Positions 7,930 to 15,702 of a stretch of 39,479 nt of DNA are shown piece after piece. The DNA is taken from positions 25,713 to 65,191 of the forward strand of contig DPHB01000061.1 of assembly GCA_003521845.1 (NCBI GenBank), written 5' to 3'. This DNA comes from Oceanospirillaceae bacterium. GTDB taxonomy: Bacteria; Pseudomonadota; Gammaproteobacteria; Pseudomonadales; Balneatricaceae. Below the pieces are notes generated by a model that made no database searches, had not been told where the DNA came from, and saw only the letters and a list, made by a program, of their open reading frames with translations. The position numbers and the translations under genes were made by a program. Each line of letters starts with the position of its first letter. The stretch's first letter is position 1.

Positions 7930-9081
7930 ATGACAGATTTACTCCTCTTGCTGTTTTTTTCCGCCGCAATTGGTATTGGTTGGTGGTTAGGGCGGCGTCA
8001 TCAACAGCAGCAAGAATCTAGTGTCGCAGACGAAAATTATTACCGTGGCCTTAATTATCTGCTTAATCATGATACGGATGCTGCCCTAGATCTATTCATA
8101 GATTCCCTTGAAGTTAATAATCACAACCTGGATACCCACTTGGCTTTAGGTAGTGCTTTTCGCCGTAAAGGTGAAGTTGATAAAGCCATACAAATACACC
8201 AGAACCTACTCAATCGTTCAGGCTTAACTCATCATCAATTAGCGCAAGCGCAGCTCGAGTTAGCTCACGATTTCGTCAAGGCAGGTTTGTTAGATAGGGC
8301 AGAGCAGCTGCTGTTGGAAAGCGCAGGTTTTAGTTCTGACAAGCAGGCTTGGGGTACCCTACTACTAGATATTTACCAACGTGAAAAAGACTGGCAGAAA
8401 GCGTTAGACGTCGCGCGTCGTTTTCAATTGCATAAAGTACCGCATCTGGCTTCAAAATTGTCGCATTATGCGTGCCAACAAGCGCAAGAAGCCCTTGACG
8501 CTCAGGACCTGGCTGCCGCCAAGTTGTTGCTAACACAAGCGCAACACTTGAATACAGGCAACCCGCGCATATCCTTGATTGCAGCCGCCATCGCTATGCA
8601 AGAAGATGACTACGCGGTAGCGGGTAGGCATTTACGCCATCTGGCTCAGCAAGATCCGAGTTTGATTCCCAGTATTCTCACTGATTTAGCCCAGTGCTTC
8701 GTTATTGATCAGCAAGCCTGGCAAGCTTGGTTGCGTGATTGTATGCAGGAACATCCAAGTACCAGTGTTATGCTGGCTCTGGCCGATGTGTTGCGTCATG
8801 AATCCGACGCTACAGCGGCCGCGTTTGTCACCAAAGAATTACGCAAAAGACCTTCTGTGAAGGGCTTTAATTATTTAATAGATTTGCATATGCAATGGGC
8901 AACAGAAAATGCTCGTGAGTCCTTAGAGGCCTTGCAGGGTTTAACGGTTGCTCTGGAACAGCGTAAGCCCGCTTATCAGTGTAAGCAATGTGGCTATGCT
9001 AGTAGTAGTATGCAATGGCAGTGCCCCACTTGTCATCAATGGGACACCACCAAACCTGTTTATGGATTACGAGGAGAATAG
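7930..9081 (+). CDS. lapB: Lipopolysaccharide assembly protein B (TPR and rubredoxin-type zinc domain)
   Basis: A 383-residue protein close to E. coli LapB/YciM (389). It has an N-terminal membrane anchor (about residues 3-21), a series of TPR helices (about 35-330) and a C-terminal rubredoxin-like zinc domain in which CKQC and CPTC form the four-cysteine site (about 354-372). LapB sits on the cytoplasmic face of the inner membrane and links LpxC to the FtsH protease, balancing LPS against phospholipid. It is coupled to lapA upstream, and its last codons overlap the ribosome binding site of pyrF. Confidence 0.95.
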   Translation: MTDLLLLLFFSAAIGIGWWLGRRHQQQQESSVADENYYRGLNYLLNHDTDAALDLFIDSLEVNNHNLDTHLALGSAFRRKGEVDKAIQIHQNLLNRSGLTHHQLAQAQLELAHDFVKAGLLDRAEQLLLESAGFSSDKQAWGTLLLDIYQREKDWQKALDVARRFQLHKVPHLASKLSHYACQQAQEALDAQDLAAAKLLLTQAQHLNTGNPRISLIAAAIAMQEDDYAVAGRHLRHLAQQDPSLIPSILTDLAQCFVIDQQAWQAWLRDCMQEHPSTSVMLALADVLRHESDATAAAFVTKELRKRPSVKGFNYLIDLHMQWATENARESLEALQGLTVALEQRKPAYQCKQCGYASSSMQWQCPTCHQWDTTKPVYGLRGE

Positions 9082-9082
9082 T

Positions 9083-9790
9083 TTGCAAGCCGACCCCAAA
9101 ATCATTGTTGCTTTAGATTACGACAATCAAGATGATGCCCTAGCCATGGTTCAGCGTTTGGACCCTCAACGTTGTCGAGTCAAGGTCGGTAAAGAATTAT
9201 TTACCTCGGCAGGCCCGCAATTGGTACACGCCTTACATGCTTTGGGTTTCCAAGTGTTTTTGGATTTGAAGTTTCATGATATACCCAATACTGTTGCTAA
9301 GGCTGTGCTGGCTGCTGCCAAAATGGGTGTCTGGATGGTGAACGTGCATGCCAGTGGTGGTAGTGAAATGATGCGCACCACTGTGGCGGCTTTACGTGCC
9401 CAAGGTGGCCATCAACCTAGACTGATTGCCGTGACAGTGCTCACTAGCATGGATGCAGCAGGCCTTAGGGAAACAGGTATCCAGCAAACGCCAGCAGAGC
9501 GAGTACTAGACCTTGCTAGTCTGACGCAAGCTAGTGGCTTTGAAGGTGTGGTTTGCTCGGCGCAAGAAGCTGAACTGTTAAAGCAAAAGCTAGGTAGGGA
9601 CTTTATTCTGGTTACCCCAGGTATTCGTCCAGCCTTTGCCGCCGTGGGGGATCAAAAGCGCATCATGACACCGGCTGATGCCATGCGTGCCGGTAGCGAC
9701 TATTTGGTTATTGGCCGTCCTATCACCCAAGCCGATGAGCCTCTGCAAGCCTTGGCACTGATCGAGGCTGAACTGGCCGGCGTGCAATAA
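9083..9790 (+). CDS. pyrF: Orotidine 5'-phosphate decarboxylase
   Basis: The last step of UMP synthesis. The catalytic stretch DLKFHDIPNT is at residues 61-70, carrying the Asp-Lys-Asp set (D61, K63, D66). The N-terminal KIIVALDYDN and C-terminal VIGRPIT phosphate-binding motif are present. The TTG at 9083 was chosen as start: it has a strong GAGGAG at 9071-9076 with 6-base spacing and gives 235 residues, like Pseudomonas PyrF. An in-frame ATG at 9062 or earlier would lie inside lapB and add non-conserved residues. The gene begins 2 bases after lapB. Confidence 0.95.
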   Translation: MQADPKIIVALDYDNQDDALAMVQRLDPQRCRVKVGKELFTSAGPQLVHALHALGFQVFLDLKFHDIPNTVAKAVLAAAKMGVWMVNVHASGGSEMMRTTVAALRAQGGHQPRLIAVTVLTSMDAAGLRETGIQQTPAERVLDLASLTQASGFEGVVCSAQEAELLKQKLGRDFILVTPGIRPAFAAVGDQKRIMTPADAMRAGSDYLVIGRPITQADEPLQALALIEAELAGVQ

Positions 9791-9811
9791 AACAAAGCTC
9801 TGCTACACTGA

Positions 9812-9844
9812 AAAGTAGAGAACAGGAGGTTCTCTACTTTATTG
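9812..9844 (+). terminator. Perfect 12-bp hairpin after pyrF (terminator or regulatory hairpin)
   Basis: The arms AAAGTAGAGAAC (9812-9823) and GTTCTCTACTTT (9829-9840) are exact complements around the pentaloop AGGAG. Only a short T run (TTTATT) follows, so termination is plausible but not certain. The loop and closing base pairs are the same as in the hairpin before the pilin gene at 14938-14954. Confidence 0.6.
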
Positions 9845-9878
9845 CTCGCCCGAGTAGAAGATAACCAAGGAGAGGTTT

Positions 9879-10154
9879 ATGAAATTCATTCCCTTTATTT
9901 CGGCCCTGTGCCTATCGCTTATGCTTAGCTGGTCACCCCTTAGTTTTGGTGCTGGAGAAAGCATTAATCTCAATACTGCCAATGCCCAAGAAATTGCCGA
10001 GGCTTTGTCAGGCGTAGGCCCTGTTAAAGCCCTAGCAATCATTGCTTTACGTGATGAATTAGGTGGCTTTACCGATATTAATCAATTGCTTAAGGTCAAG
10101 GGTATCGGTGTCTCAACGATCCAACGCATTGGTGAGCAAATCGTGTTAGAGTAA
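9879..10154 (+). CDS. Exported ComEA-family helix-hairpin-helix protein
   Basis: A 91-residue protein with a signal peptide (about residues 1-25, cleavage near SFGAG) followed by a single tandem helix-hairpin-helix unit. It begins ESINLNTANAQEIAEAL with GVGPVKA and GIGVSTIQRIG as its two hairpins. ComEA-type proteins bind double-stranded DNA in the periplasm during natural uptake. Short stand-alone versions like this are common in gammaproteobacteria and some are of unproven function. AAGGAGAGG precedes the ATG. A terminator follows, so it looks like a single-gene transcript unless pyrF reads through. Confidence 0.88.
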   Translation: MKFIPFISALCLSLMLSWSPLSFGAGESINLNTANAQEIAEALSGVGPVKALAIIALRDELGGFTDINQLLKVKGIGVSTIQRIGEQIVLE

Positions 10155-10163
10155 CTAATAACA

Positions 10164-10194
10164 GGGCTAGAAAGTATTTTTCTAGCCCTTTGTT
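10164..10194 (+). terminator. Intrinsic terminator between the ComEA-like gene and dgt
   Basis: GGGCTAGAAA (10164-10173) pairs exactly with TTTCTAGCCC (10179-10188) around a 5-base loop, followed by TTTGTTT. Confidence 0.88.
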
Positions 10195-10223
10195 TGTATA
10201 TATAGCGACAAGGGATTTGGATC

Positions 10224-11564
10224 ATGCCGAGCATGCAGTGGCAGCGTTTATTAGATGATCAGCGCATCGGTAAGCCCCACAAGGATCACCATGAAATGGG
10301 GCGTACGCCTTTTCATAAGGACCACGACCGCTTGGTGTTTTCTAGTGCCTTTAGGCGCCTAGGCCACAAAACTCAAGTACATTCTCTGTCCCATAATGAC
10401 CATGTACATAATAGACTGACTCACAGTTTAGAAGTATCTAGCGTGGGCCGTAGTTTAGGTATTAGCGTGGCGCAGCAGCTCAGTCAGCACCAAGACTGGC
10501 CGCAATGGATCCAGCCCCACGATGTGGGCGCTATAGTGCAGTCCGCTTGTCTTGGGCACGATATAGGCAACCCACCTTTTGGTCATTTTGGCGAAAATGC
10601 GATACGCACATGGTTTGAAAAGTTTCATGCTGCAGGTGGTTTGCGAGATTTGAGCAGTGCCGAACAACTTGATTTCCTCAATTTCGAAGGCAACGCACAG
10701 GGCCTGCGAACCCTCACGCAACTGGAGTATCATCAGTTTGATGGTGGTATGCGTCTGACCTATGCCACTCTAGGTAGTTTTTTGAAGTACCCCTGGTTGG
10801 CCAATGATCCGTTAGCGCAAAGTAAACGTAAGTTTGGTGCTTTGCAGGCTGAGAGCCAGATTCTGGCAGAAATTGCGACTCGTTTAGGCCTGCTACAGCG
10901 CGCGCCAGGTCACTGGTGCCGCCATCCTTTGGTATATTTGATGGAAGCGGCTGATGATATTTGTTATGCCATTGTCGATCTAGAGGATGGCGTTGAATTA
11001 GGCATCCTCGATGAAGTTGATGTCATGGAATTGCTGGCCCCGATTACCGGTCCTTTGGTCGTGCCAGAACGTACCCCAATGACCGACGAATATTATTCTA
11101 CTCGGCGTTTGGCTTTGTTACGCGGTAAGGTGATCAATTATTTGGTAAGTGCCTGTGCCACAGCCTTTATTGAGCAAGAACAGGTACTACTGCAAGGCCG
11201 CTTGGAAGGCGATCTCATTAGTCATGCGGACCCAGTGACGCAAGAGGTTATAGGTAATGCCAAGTTGCTGGCTCGCAAGCGCATATTTGAGTCACCACAA
11301 CGCCATCGTACAGAACTGGGTGCTAGTGCTGTATTGGAAAAAATTCTTGATGGCTTCGTGCCAGCTGCCTTGGAAGTGAGTAGTCAAGAGGCCAGCATGG
11401 TGTCATTTAAAGCACAAAAGTATCTGGCACTGATGGGCACCCATAGGCCAGATGCTGAGGCTAGCGCCTATCAAGCCCTGTGCCAAACTATGGATTTTGT
11501 TGCTGGCATGACGGATAAGTATGCCGTGACTCTAGCGCGTCAGCTGGGCGGTGAGCTGCTGTAA
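10224..11564 (+). CDS. dgt: Deoxyguanosinetriphosphate triphosphohydrolase-like protein
   Basis: A 446-residue HD-domain enzyme of the dGTPase family, which removes triphosphate from dNTPs. The metal-binding His/Asp residues appear as H67 in RLTHSLEVSS and the HD pair H112-D113 in LGHDIGNPPFGHFGE. The N-terminal RTPFHKDHDRLVFSSAFRRL is diagnostic of the family. The length fits the type 2 bacterial group rather than the longer E. coli Dgt. It could start at the ATG at 10224 or three codons later at 10233; the former has AAGGGA upstream. Substrate preference cannot be read from the sequence. Confidence 0.92.
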   Translation: MPSMQWQRLLDDQRIGKPHKDHHEMGRTPFHKDHDRLVFSSAFRRLGHKTQVHSLSHNDHVHNRLTHSLEVSSVGRSLGISVAQQLSQHQDWPQWIQPHDVGAIVQSACLGHDIGNPPFGHFGENAIRTWFEKFHAAGGLRDLSSAEQLDFLNFEGNAQGLRTLTQLEYHQFDGGMRLTYATLGSFLKYPWLANDPLAQSKRKFGALQAESQILAEIATRLGLLQRAPGHWCRHPLVYLMEAADDICYAIVDLEDGVELGILDEVDVMELLAPITGPLVVPERTPMTDEYYSTRRLALLRGKVINYLVSACATAFIEQEQVLLQGRLEGDLISHADPVTQEVIGNAKLLARKRIFESPQRHRTELGASAVLEKILDGFVPAALEVSSQEASMVSFKAQKYLALMGTHRPDAEASAYQALCQTMDFVAGMTDKYAVTLARQLGGELL

Positions 11565-11608
11565 ACACCTAAGATCTATTTCTCATAAAGTCGATTACTC
11601 AGGCAAGG

Positions 11609-12808
11609 ATGCCTATGTTAGATGTCTATATCAGAACTCAGGATGCTCCGGGTATGGTCGATGCCTGCTTGTTGCTAGCCAGTAACAGTAAGGCTTCAGA
11701 TCTGCATATTGAGCCCCAAAGTCAAGGTTGGCATATCCGTCAGCGTGTCGATGGTTTGCTGCATCCAGTGGCGTTTTTGCCCCAAGTGCTAGGTAACGCT
11801 GTGTTGGTGCGAGTTAAGTTGTTAGCGCAATTGGATATTGGCGAACAGCGTAAACCGCAAGATGGCAGCTTTCAGGTTACCCTCAACCAAAATCAGTTGG
11901 ATATCCGCTGTAGTACTCTGCCCGGACATTTTGGTGAAAAGCTGGTGCTACGCATTCAAAACCGCAGCCAAGGTATTTTGCACCTTCCTCAACTAGGTAT
12001 GAGTCAGCAACAACTGCTCATGTTGCAAACATGTCTAGCGTCACCACAAGGGTTGGTGCTGGTAACCGGTCCCACCGGTTCTGGCAAGTCCATCACCCTC
12101 TATGCCGCCTTACAATATCTGCTACAGCCACAGCGCAATGTCATGAGCGTGGAAGACCCCGTTGAACTAGTCATGACAGGCATGCATCAGGTGGCTCCAG
12201 CACCACATATTGGTGTCACTTTTGCGCAGCTATTGCGGGCGCTATTACGCCAAGATCCCGATGTCATTATGTTGGGTGAATTACGTGATGCAGAAAGCGC
12301 TGATATGGCGATTAAGGCCGCGCAAACAGGGCACCTGCTGCTGACTTCTATGCATACCAATACGGCATTGGAGGCCATTAGTCGCTGTTTTGGCCTAGGT
12401 GTGGATTTGCAAGGCCTAAGCTATTGTCTGCAACTGGTGGTTAATCAACGTCTATTAAGGCGCTTGTGTGAACACTGCAAGCGCCCCTTGTCTAGCACGC
12501 AATTGGAGCAACTTAAAACACCCGTGTGGCGGCAGGTGGCAGTGGCCTACGCTGATGAGTTCGGTGAGTCTGTGCCTTGTCGGGCGGTAGGTTGTGGGCA
12601 TTGTTACGGTGGCTATAAAGGCCGTATTGGGGTGTTTGAGATGTGGCGCATAGAGCATCAGCAGCGTCGGCAAATCGCCAGTGGGCAAGAGCCAACCTTG
12701 CAGACCGCGGCCGCAGGGTTGCCAACGCAAAACATTTATCAGCAAGGCATTGCTCGCGTTTTGTCGGGGCATACGGGGGTGGATGAGCTAAAACGGGTTT
12801 TGGTTTAG
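11609..12808 (+). CDS. PilB/GspE-family assembly ATPase lacking the N-terminal domain
   Basis: A hexameric-type secretion/pilus ATPase of 399 residues. In order it has the N-domain that packs on the ATPase (DLHIEPQ, IRQRVDG), Walker A GPTGSGKS (154-161), the Asp box VEDPVE (181-186), Walker B DPDVIMLGELRD (216-227), the His box (HLLLTSMHTN) and a zinc site formed by CEHC (287-290) and CGHC (329-332). PilB proteins are usually about 560-570 residues; this one lacks the leading ~150 residues and is nearer to HofB. The start may be the ATG at 11615 instead, which has better spacing to AAGG. The pilC-like gene follows after 9 bases. Confidence 0.9.
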   Translation: MPMLDVYIRTQDAPGMVDACLLLASNSKASDLHIEPQSQGWHIRQRVDGLLHPVAFLPQVLGNAVLVRVKLLAQLDIGEQRKPQDGSFQVTLNQNQLDIRCSTLPGHFGEKLVLRIQNRSQGILHLPQLGMSQQQLLMLQTCLASPQGLVLVTGPTGSGKSITLYAALQYLLQPQRNVMSVEDPVELVMTGMHQVAPAPHIGVTFAQLLRALLRQDPDVIMLGELRDAESADMAIKAAQTGHLLLTSMHTNTALEAISRCFGLGVDLQGLSYCLQLVVNQRLLRRLCEHCKRPLSSTQLEQLKTPVWRQVAVAYADEFGESVPCRAVGCGHCYGGYKGRIGVFEMWRIEHQQRRQIASGQEPTLQTAAAGLPTQNIYQQGIARVLSGHTGVDELKRVLV

Positions 12809-12817
12809 GTAGGTTTT

Positions 12818-14002
12818 ATGGCTGACTATCTCTGGTATGGTGAAGATAACAAACTGCAGCAATGCCAAGGGATGATGGTCGACAGGTCAGTGTGGCAATT
12901 GCGTAGTGAGTTGGCCAACCAAGGTATTCACCTGCGGGCTTGCTATCGTGTGTGGTTTTGGCATCGGCGTACAAACGTTATCGACACCAAGGCCACGCTG
13001 CCGTTGTTTTTACAGTGGCAGCGCTTGCTTGCAGCGGGTTTGCCTTTATTTGATTGTGTACGCTTAGCCAAGCCAAAGCGGCCTACTGGTAGGCTACGTT
13101 GGCAGCTTTGGTTGTTGCAGCAAGGTTTACAGCAAGGTTACACCTTATCGCAAATATGTGCGCAACAAGGCCTGCTAGCGAATTATCAGGTGGCGTTACT
13201 GGCGGCCGGAGAGCAGCAATCAAATTTGGCGCTAGCATTGCAGCAATTGGCGCAACAGCAACAGCAAACGGCGGCCTTATTAAAAAAGCTAAGGACGAGC
13301 CTGATGATGCCAGCAATTACCTTAGGGGTAGGGATAGTTGTTTGTATCTTGATATTGCTGTTTTTAGTGCCCAATATTGCCAGTTTAGTAGCCCACAGCC
13401 AGGCGCCAATACCGCTAGCCACCCAATACTTGTTAACTGCTTCTACAAGCCTGCATCAATATGGCAGGCTATGGCTCATGTGGTTGTGTGGCCTTGTGGT
13501 GGTTTTGTTTGCCATTAGCAAGACCCCCAGGGGTCAAGGGCTGGGGTCTTTGTTGTTGGCGCATATACCGGGCTGGCGGGGCGTATATCTACTGCAGTCT
13601 CAATATCTGGTTATGCAGTTGTTAGCTAGCAGCCTTGCTAGTGGATTGCCTTTGCTACAAGGGCTGGAGCTATGTCGTCGCGCCTGTGCAAATAGAAAAC
13701 TGGCCAGGCAATTGCAATCAATAGCCAATTATTTACAGTCCGGTGTGAGCTTGTCTCAGGCTTTTACTCAGGGTGGCTTTGATGATACACAAGTGGTAAT
13801 GCTACGTTTGGCAGAGAAAAGTGGTGATATGGCGGGTGTTTTTGATCACCTTAGTGAGCAATTACGCCAAGCACTAGGGGATAAAATTGATACCATAACG
13901 CGTTTATTAGAACCCATGATTACTAGCTTTTTGGCGCTCGTTGTTGGCTCTCTGGTGGTGGCAATTTATTTACCACTCATGCAAATGGGCAGTTTGTTGT
14001 AA
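12818..14002 (+). CDS. PilC/GspF-family inner-membrane platform protein
   Basis: The 394-residue protein contains two T2SSF domains (about residues 60-190 and 260-390) and three membrane segments (about 165-190, 212-232 and 366-390), the standard layout of the platform protein that couples the assembly ATPase to pilus growth. GLPLLQGLELC and SGDMAGVFDHLSEQL are typical motifs. It is very rich in glutamine and leucine in the first cytoplasmic domain (QQLAQQQQQTAALLKKL). It follows the ATPase gene closely. No prepilin peptidase gene (pilD) lies between it and coaE, unlike in Pseudomonas. Confidence 0.92.
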   Translation: MADYLWYGEDNKLQQCQGMMVDRSVWQLRSELANQGIHLRACYRVWFWHRRTNVIDTKATLPLFLQWQRLLAAGLPLFDCVRLAKPKRPTGRLRWQLWLLQQGLQQGYTLSQICAQQGLLANYQVALLAAGEQQSNLALALQQLAQQQQQTAALLKKLRTSLMMPAITLGVGIVVCILILLFLVPNIASLVAHSQAPIPLATQYLLTASTSLHQYGRLWLMWLCGLVVVLFAISKTPRGQGLGSLLLAHIPGWRGVYLLQSQYLVMQLLASSLASGLPLLQGLELCRRACANRKLARQLQSIANYLQSGVSLSQAFTQGGFDDTQVVMLRLAEKSGDMAGVFDHLSEQLRQALGDKIDTITRLLEPMITSFLALVVGSLVVAIYLPLMQMGSLL

Positions 14003-14134
14003 GGCGCGAGTTTCACCAATGACGGTGGTACAATGCGCTTTCATCCTCGCTAGGTGCTAGGTATTGGATGCTAAGTTTTGAGTGATAGGTATACGTATCG
14101 AAACTAGCGTCGTTAAATAACAGGGAATTAGGCA

Positions 14135-14734
14135 ATGACATATGTTGTAGGTATCACCGGCGGTATAGGCAGCGGCAAAACCCAAGTTACTGATATCTTA
14201 GCAGGCTTCGGTGTGACCGTTGTTGATGCTGATGTTGTGGCTAGAGAAGTGGTAGCCCCCGGTACACCTGCGCTGGCGGCCATTGCTGCACATTTTGGTC
14301 CACAATTGTTAGATGCCGATGGCCACTTACAGCGCTCCTTGTTGCGTGAAATCATCTTTTCAGATACCCAAGCGAAAGCCTGGTTAGAAGCACTGTTGCA
14401 CCCTTTGATCAGGACCACAACGAAGGCACAGTTGCAAGCCAGCACGGGTGCCTACGCGGTACTAGCGTCACCCTTGTTATTAGAAACGGACCAGCATCAA
14501 TTGGTGGATCAGGTGGTGGTGGTTGACGCCCAACCACAACAGCAATTACAAAGAGCCAGTAAGCGCGACAACAATTCTAGTGCTCAAATTGAAGCTATCA
14601 TGAATAAACAGCTGACACGCCAAGAACGATTGCATCGAGCTGATATTGTGCTGGATAATAGTCAACCCTTAAGCCACCTTCATGCACGTGTAGCTGAGCT
14701 ACATACACAACTAAACACATTAGCGGAAATTTAA
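14135..14734 (+). CDS. coaE: Dephospho-CoA kinase
   Basis: Last enzyme of coenzyme A synthesis. The P-loop GGIGSGKT is at residues 9-16, followed by VVDADVVAREVV and the LLHPLIR and SPLLLE motifs of CoaE. Length 199, as usual. AGGGA lies upstream of the ATG. A 132-base gap separates it from the pilC-like gene, and yacG follows after 2 bases. The pilBC-coaE-yacG order is conserved in gammaproteobacteria and explains the presence of a CoA gene beside pilus genes. Confidence 0.96.
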   Translation: MTYVVGITGGIGSGKTQVTDILAGFGVTVVDADVVAREVVAPGTPALAAIAAHFGPQLLDADGHLQRSLLREIIFSDTQAKAWLEALLHPLIRTTTKAQLQASTGAYAVLASPLLLETDQHQLVDQVVVVDAQPQQQLQRASKRDNNSSAQIEAIMNKQLTRQERLHRADIVLDNSQPLSHLHARVAELHTQLNTLAEI

Positions 14735-14736
14735 GC

Positions 14737-14934
14737 ATGCGCGAATACCCTTGCCCCCAGTGCCAAACTAAAGTGACATGGCGCACGGATAATGAATACC
14801 GACCCTTTTGCAGTGAGCGGTGTCAAAAATTAGACCTAGGTGCTTGGGCACAAGAAGAGTATGCCATTGCTGGTGATGATGACGAGAACGATGCATCTAC
14901 GGGCCTATTGGACCCTAGTGAAGAGGATTACTAA
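14737..14934 (+). CDS. yacG: DNA gyrase inhibitor / zinc-binding protein YacG
   Basis: A 65-residue protein with the YacG zinc site CPQC (C6, C9) and CSERC (C25, C29) and the family stretch RPFCSERCQKLDLGAWA. The C-terminal tail is acidic, as in E. coli YacG, where the protein binds GyrB and blocks DNA binding. It begins 2 bases after coaE. Confidence 0.95.
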   Translation: MREYPCPQCQTKVTWRTDNEYRPFCSERCQKLDLGAWAQEEYAIAGDDDENDASTGLLDPSEEDY

Positions 14935-14937
14935 CCC

Positions 14938-14954
14938 GACAACAGGAGGTTGTC
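14938..14954 (+). promoter_or_regulatory. Hairpin holding the pilin ribosome binding site in its loop
   Basis: GACAAC (14938-14943) pairs exactly with GTTGTC (14949-14954) around AGGAG. The Shine-Dalgarno sequence AGGAGG (14944-14949) therefore lies in the loop, directly upstream of the ATG at 14955. Such a layout can limit ribosome access or present a GGA loop to a CsrA/RsmA-type protein. Both roles are inferences; the pairing itself is seen. Confidence 0.6.
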
Positions 14955-15467
14955 ATGCACACTATAGAAAAGTCATGGAAGACTGAACCCAAGCCAGTAT
15001 TATTCGCCTTCATTCTAGGCGCACCTGCCGATAGGCAGCGCCGTAATCTCAGCGATCCGAAACGAGGGGGGCAGGGCTTTAGCCTATTGGAAATGCTACT
15101 AGTGGTTGCTCTGATTGGTATTCTTGCCGCTTACGCGGTACCAACCTACCAAGGCTATATGCAGCAAACCCGGTTTATGGAGGTAGTGCAGCAGACCCAA
15201 TCTGTGCGTATTTCCCAGGCGGCTTGCCTGATGACGGTGGGGCAGGAGTTGAGCGCTTGTGATAGTTTTGCCGAGCTGGCCTTGCAGGCACCCTTGGCGT
15301 CAGATAATACCGCCAGTGTTAGTCTCACTACCAGCACCGCTATTATCACTGGCACGGGCACCAGTGCCGCGGGTGGCTATACCTATTTGCTAACCCCTAG
15401 CTACAATGCGGCAGGACAGCTGGACTATAGCGTGAGTGGCACCTGTGTCGCTGCGGGTGCTTGCTAG
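14955..15467 (+). CDS. Type IV pilin-like protein with a long leader
   Basis: The 170-residue precursor has a class III prepilin signal. GGQG precedes FSLLEMLLVVALIGILAAYA, so cleavage is expected after G41, leaving F42 as the methylated first residue and E46 as the conserved Glu5. The mature part (129 residues) has the hydrophobic N-terminal helix and two cysteine pairs, one near 90-101 and one at the C-terminus (CVAAGAC). The leader is 41 residues, much longer than the 6-7 of classic PilA, and no other ATG, GTG or TTG start lies between. It follows yacG by 20 bases. It may be a minor pilin or the major subunit of a pilus made by the adjacent ATPase and platform. Confidence 0.85.
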   Translation: MHTIEKSWKTEPKPVLFAFILGAPADRQRRNLSDPKRGGQGFSLLEMLLVVALIGILAAYAVPTYQGYMQQTRFMEVVQQTQSVRISQAACLMTVGQELSACDSFAELALQAPLASDNTASVSLTTSTAIITGTGTSAAGGYTYLLTPSYNAAGQLDYSVSGTCVAAGAC

Positions 15468-15491
15468 CTAGCGCAGCCCCAACGAAGTGGA

Positions 15492-15527
15492 GCAATCTCC
15501 ATCAGGCAAAGTGCGGGCCTGAGAGGT
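15492..15527. repeat. Mosaic dispersed repeat, module B (copy 2, inverted)
   Basis: This is the reverse complement of 7394-7429 with two differences. It is followed by GTTGCTTCGTCGCTATGCTC and then the tandem units, so the order of pieces differs from copy 1. The gap between the pilin gene and the next gene (15468-15702) is otherwise featureless. Confidence 0.85.
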
Positions 15528-15542
15528 TGCTTCGTCGCTATG

Positions 15543-15614
15543 CTCCTCGCAATGACGGAGGGTGTAAGCATCTCCTCGCAATGACGTTGGGTATTAGCGC
15601 CTCCTCGCGATGAG
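15543..15614. repeat. Tandem repeat of 29-bp units
   Basis: Two full units (15543-15571 and 15572-15600) and a partial third (15601-15614), each starting CTCCTCGC and containing the AATGACG core in the first two. The core is shared with the 22-bp tandem units at 7441-7497, but the spacer sequence differs. Confidence 0.8.
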
Positions 15615-15702
15615 AAATTATTTACCGTAGGCTTGACTCTAAGCGCCTATCCCATACACTTGCTGGAATTCTGAATATTAATGCAAAAAAGTGATATGAA
15701 GT

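Noticed and set aside
14003..14134. Promoter or terminator between the pilC-like gene and coaE
   Set aside because: Only a 4-bp stem (CACC/GGTG) and weak promoter-like boxes were seen, below what I would call a site.
15543..15614. CRISPR-like array near the pilin gene
   Set aside because: Two and a half 29-bp units without distinct spacers of normal length; the core belongs to a dispersed intergenic repeat family.
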